Below are positions 6,063 through 6,930 of a DNA stretch of 6,930 nucleotides, in pieces; within the stretch, counting starts at the first letter, position 1; the number at the start of each line of letters is the position of its first letter. The stretch is from Rubrimonas sp036788415 (lineage in GTDB: Bacteria; Pseudomonadota; Alphaproteobacteria; Rhodobacterales; Rhodobacteraceae), in NCBI RefSeq assembly GCF_036788415.1, contig NZ_DAIQNN010000117.1, forward strand, positions 1-6,930, written 5' to 3'. A program made the position numbers and the translations under genes. The notes beneath the pieces were generated by a model. That model worked only from the letters and a program-made list of their open reading frames with translations, made no database searches and was not told the origin of the DNA.

Positions 6063-6217
6063 CACGCGGCCCGCCGGTAGATCAGCGCACCCGCCTGCGG
6101 ATTGAACATGGCGATGGTCTCGGCGAACAGCTCGGCGGCCCGCCGGCCGTCGCCGCGGATGTAGAACTGCTCAACCGTTTTCAGCGAGTCCGGCAGCAAC
6201 GCCGCGATGGTGGCGTA
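6062..6217 (-). pseudogene. Tyrosine recombinase, C-terminal 51 residues left by IS630 insertion
   Basis: An open frame runs from the IS630 boundary to TGA (6062-6064). It reads YATIAALLPDSLKTVEQFYI and on through RGDGRRAAELFAET. The segment SLKTVEQFYIRGDGRRA resembles the 'tT..YY.R' end of tyrosine recombinases, with Tyr at 6161-6163 as the likely nucleophile. The usual Gly-His before this box is Pro-Asp here, which would weaken catalysis. In the same frame the IS end gives a stop (TGA 6227-6229), and the only Met is internal, so the fragment has no start of its own. The rest of the gene should lie beyond the IS, outside the window. Its stop overlaps the next start, marking it as first in this operon. 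Confidence 0.6.
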
Positions 6218-6233
6218 TACCAATTCTCACGGT

Positions 6234-6930
6234 TCATGACCCATGTGCCCATTCCCGGAGGCCGATGGTCATGATGCGCCATGGCTGATCGAGGATGCGC
6301 CGCCAGGCGGCGCAGGCGTGATCGAGGATGTCGTCGTAGGACCGGAAAATTCGGTTCGACAGCCAGTTGTCGCGGATGAACTGCCAGAGGTTCTCGACCG
6401 GGTTCAGCTCGGGAGCCTTGGGCGGCAGGGGCATGAGGGTGATGTTTGGCGGCACGGCGAGCTTCGCGCTCATGTGCCACCCGGCCTGATCGAGCAGCAG
6501 CACGGCGTGGGCGCCGGGTGCGACCGCGGCGGCGACCTCCTGCAGGTGGAGGTTCATGGCCGCTGTGTTGCACCGGGGCAAAACGAGGGCAGCCCCCTTC
6601 CCGAGTTTTGGGCAGATCGCGCCGAACAGATAGGCCGAGGCGGTGCGCTGGTCCTTCGGCGCGGAAGGGCGCGTGCCGCGCTTGGCCCAGCGGCGGGTGA
6701 TGGGGTTCTTCTGACCGACCCGCATCTCGTCCTGGAACCAGATTTCTATGGGTTTTCCAGCGGCTTCATTCGCCGCGACCTGCGCCAGCGCGGCGGGGAA
6801 GTTTTTTTGAACGTCTCGAGGCTCTCGGGGTCCTGCGCATGATGGCGCGGTCGGGCGGAGAGCTTGCGATACCCCAGCGCGCGCAGTTCCCGGCTCAGCG
6901 TCTGCACCGAGACCGACAGGCGGAACTCCT
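6234..6930 (-). CDS. IS630-family DDE transposase, partial 5', two frames joined at an A7 run
   Basis: This transposase cuts and pastes the IS at TA sites. The upstream frame enters at the window edge (EFRLSVSVQTLSRELRALGY, then RKLSARPRHHAQDPESLETF and KK), the end of the HTH/linker region, and would stop at TAG 6746-6748. At the A7 run (6802-6808) a -1 shift leads into NFPAALAQVAANEAAGKPIE and on to IWFQDE. The DDE triad is Asp in WFQDE (6729-6731), Asp in LLLDQAGWH (6489-6491) and Glu in PELNPVENLWQF (6393-6395). The C-terminus DQPWRIMTIGLREWAHGS is complete and ends in TGA at 6234. The N-terminal HTH, probably 80 or more residues, is missing only because the window ends. Two-frame transposases are known in this family, so the gene is likely functional. 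Confidence 0.88.
   Translation of the reverse strand, partial: GVPPVGLGADAEPGTARAGVSQALRPTAPSCAGPREPRDVQKNFPAALAQVAANEAAGKPIEIWFQDEMRVGQKNPITRRWAKRGTRPSAPKDQRTASAYLFGAICPKLGKGAALVLPRCNTAAMNLHLQEVAAAVAPGAHAVLLLDQAGWHMSAKLAVPPNITLMPLPPKAPELNPVENLWQFIRDNWLSNRIFRSYDDILDHACAAWRRILDQPWRIMTIGLREWAHGS
6802..6808 (-). other. A7 slippery site for frameshifting in the IS630 transposase
   Basis: On the coding strand the 0 frame reads TTC AAA AAA ACT and terminates 18 codons later. Adding one A, or slipping -1, gives TTC AAA AAA AAC TTC, which continues as the conserved FKKNFP. The break falls exactly at the homopolymer and both flanks are intact, so programmed frameshifting or transcriptional slippage is more likely than decay. 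Confidence 0.7.

Larger units (their letters stand above)
6218..6930 (-). mobile_element. IS630-family insertion sequence, 3' portion (continues beyond the window)
   Basis: The transposase and its 3' non-coding end are present; the 5' part is outside the window. IS630 elements insert at TA. The sequence TATA (6216-6219) followed by CCAATTCTCACGG marks the likely boundary, with the target TA at 6216-6217 or 6218-6219. The inverted repeat and TA duplication cannot be confirmed without the other end. The insertion interrupts a tyrosine recombinase gene. Confidence 0.8.

Noticed and set aside
5232..6080. 282-codon plus-strand frame antisense to the core-binding-like gene
   Set aside because: The minus-strand frame is coupled to the upstream recombinase stop and has helical protein character. 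The plus frame is Arg-rich and has no motif.
6243..6842. 199-codon plus-strand frame over the transposase
   Set aside because: It is antisense to an unmistakable DDE transposase.
1..6930. CRISPR arrays, rRNA or riboswitches
   Set aside because: No regularly spaced identical repeats and no recognisable structured RNA beyond the tRNA were found. The only tandem repeat is the coding pentapeptide repeat.

Overview
The window is very GC-rich and its genes have GC-rich third codon positions. Together with CCA-encoding tRNA and the IS630 subtype at the right edge, this suggests an alphaproteobacterium (Rhizobiales or Rhodobacterales type). It is the tRNA-proximal end of an integrated genetic element. 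No core metabolic gene is visible.

Left module (1-2655): the 3' half of a tRNA-Ser gene, then, 25 bases on, a tyrosine-recombinase integrase gene on the minus strand with a ten-fold pentapeptide repeat in its C-terminal tail. Immediately upstream of it on the same strand is a 291-residue protein with a PD-(D/E)XK-nuclease-like signature. Across a 100-bp divergent control region, on the plus strand, is a 67-residue excisionase-type HTH protein. tRNA, integrase and excisionase form the usual integration module. The nuclease-like gene sitting between int and xis is the unusual part.

Middle (2656-3249): about 590 bases with no convincing gene. They may hold minus-strand debris of a transposase, and end in the promoter/operator region of a KfrA-like gene.

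Right module (3250-6217): a KfrA-like DNA-binding coiled-coil gene (plus) faces a minus-strand cluster that reads, in transcription order, as the 3' remnant of a tyrosine recombinase, a protein resembling a recombinase core-binding region, a 150-residue helical protein, and a further helical protein whose 3' end runs into kfrA. This looks like a recombinase-plus-accessory transposition cassette, now broken. The recombinase is cut by an IS630 insertion, and the KfrA-like gene and the gene facing it both lack a stop where their coding signal ends.

Right edge (6218-6930): the 3' part of an IS630-family element. Its transposase is split into two frames at an A7 run, consistent with programmed frameshifting. 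The element's other end, and the rest of the interrupted recombinase, lie beyond the window.

All functional calls come from motifs read by eye. No database search was possible.
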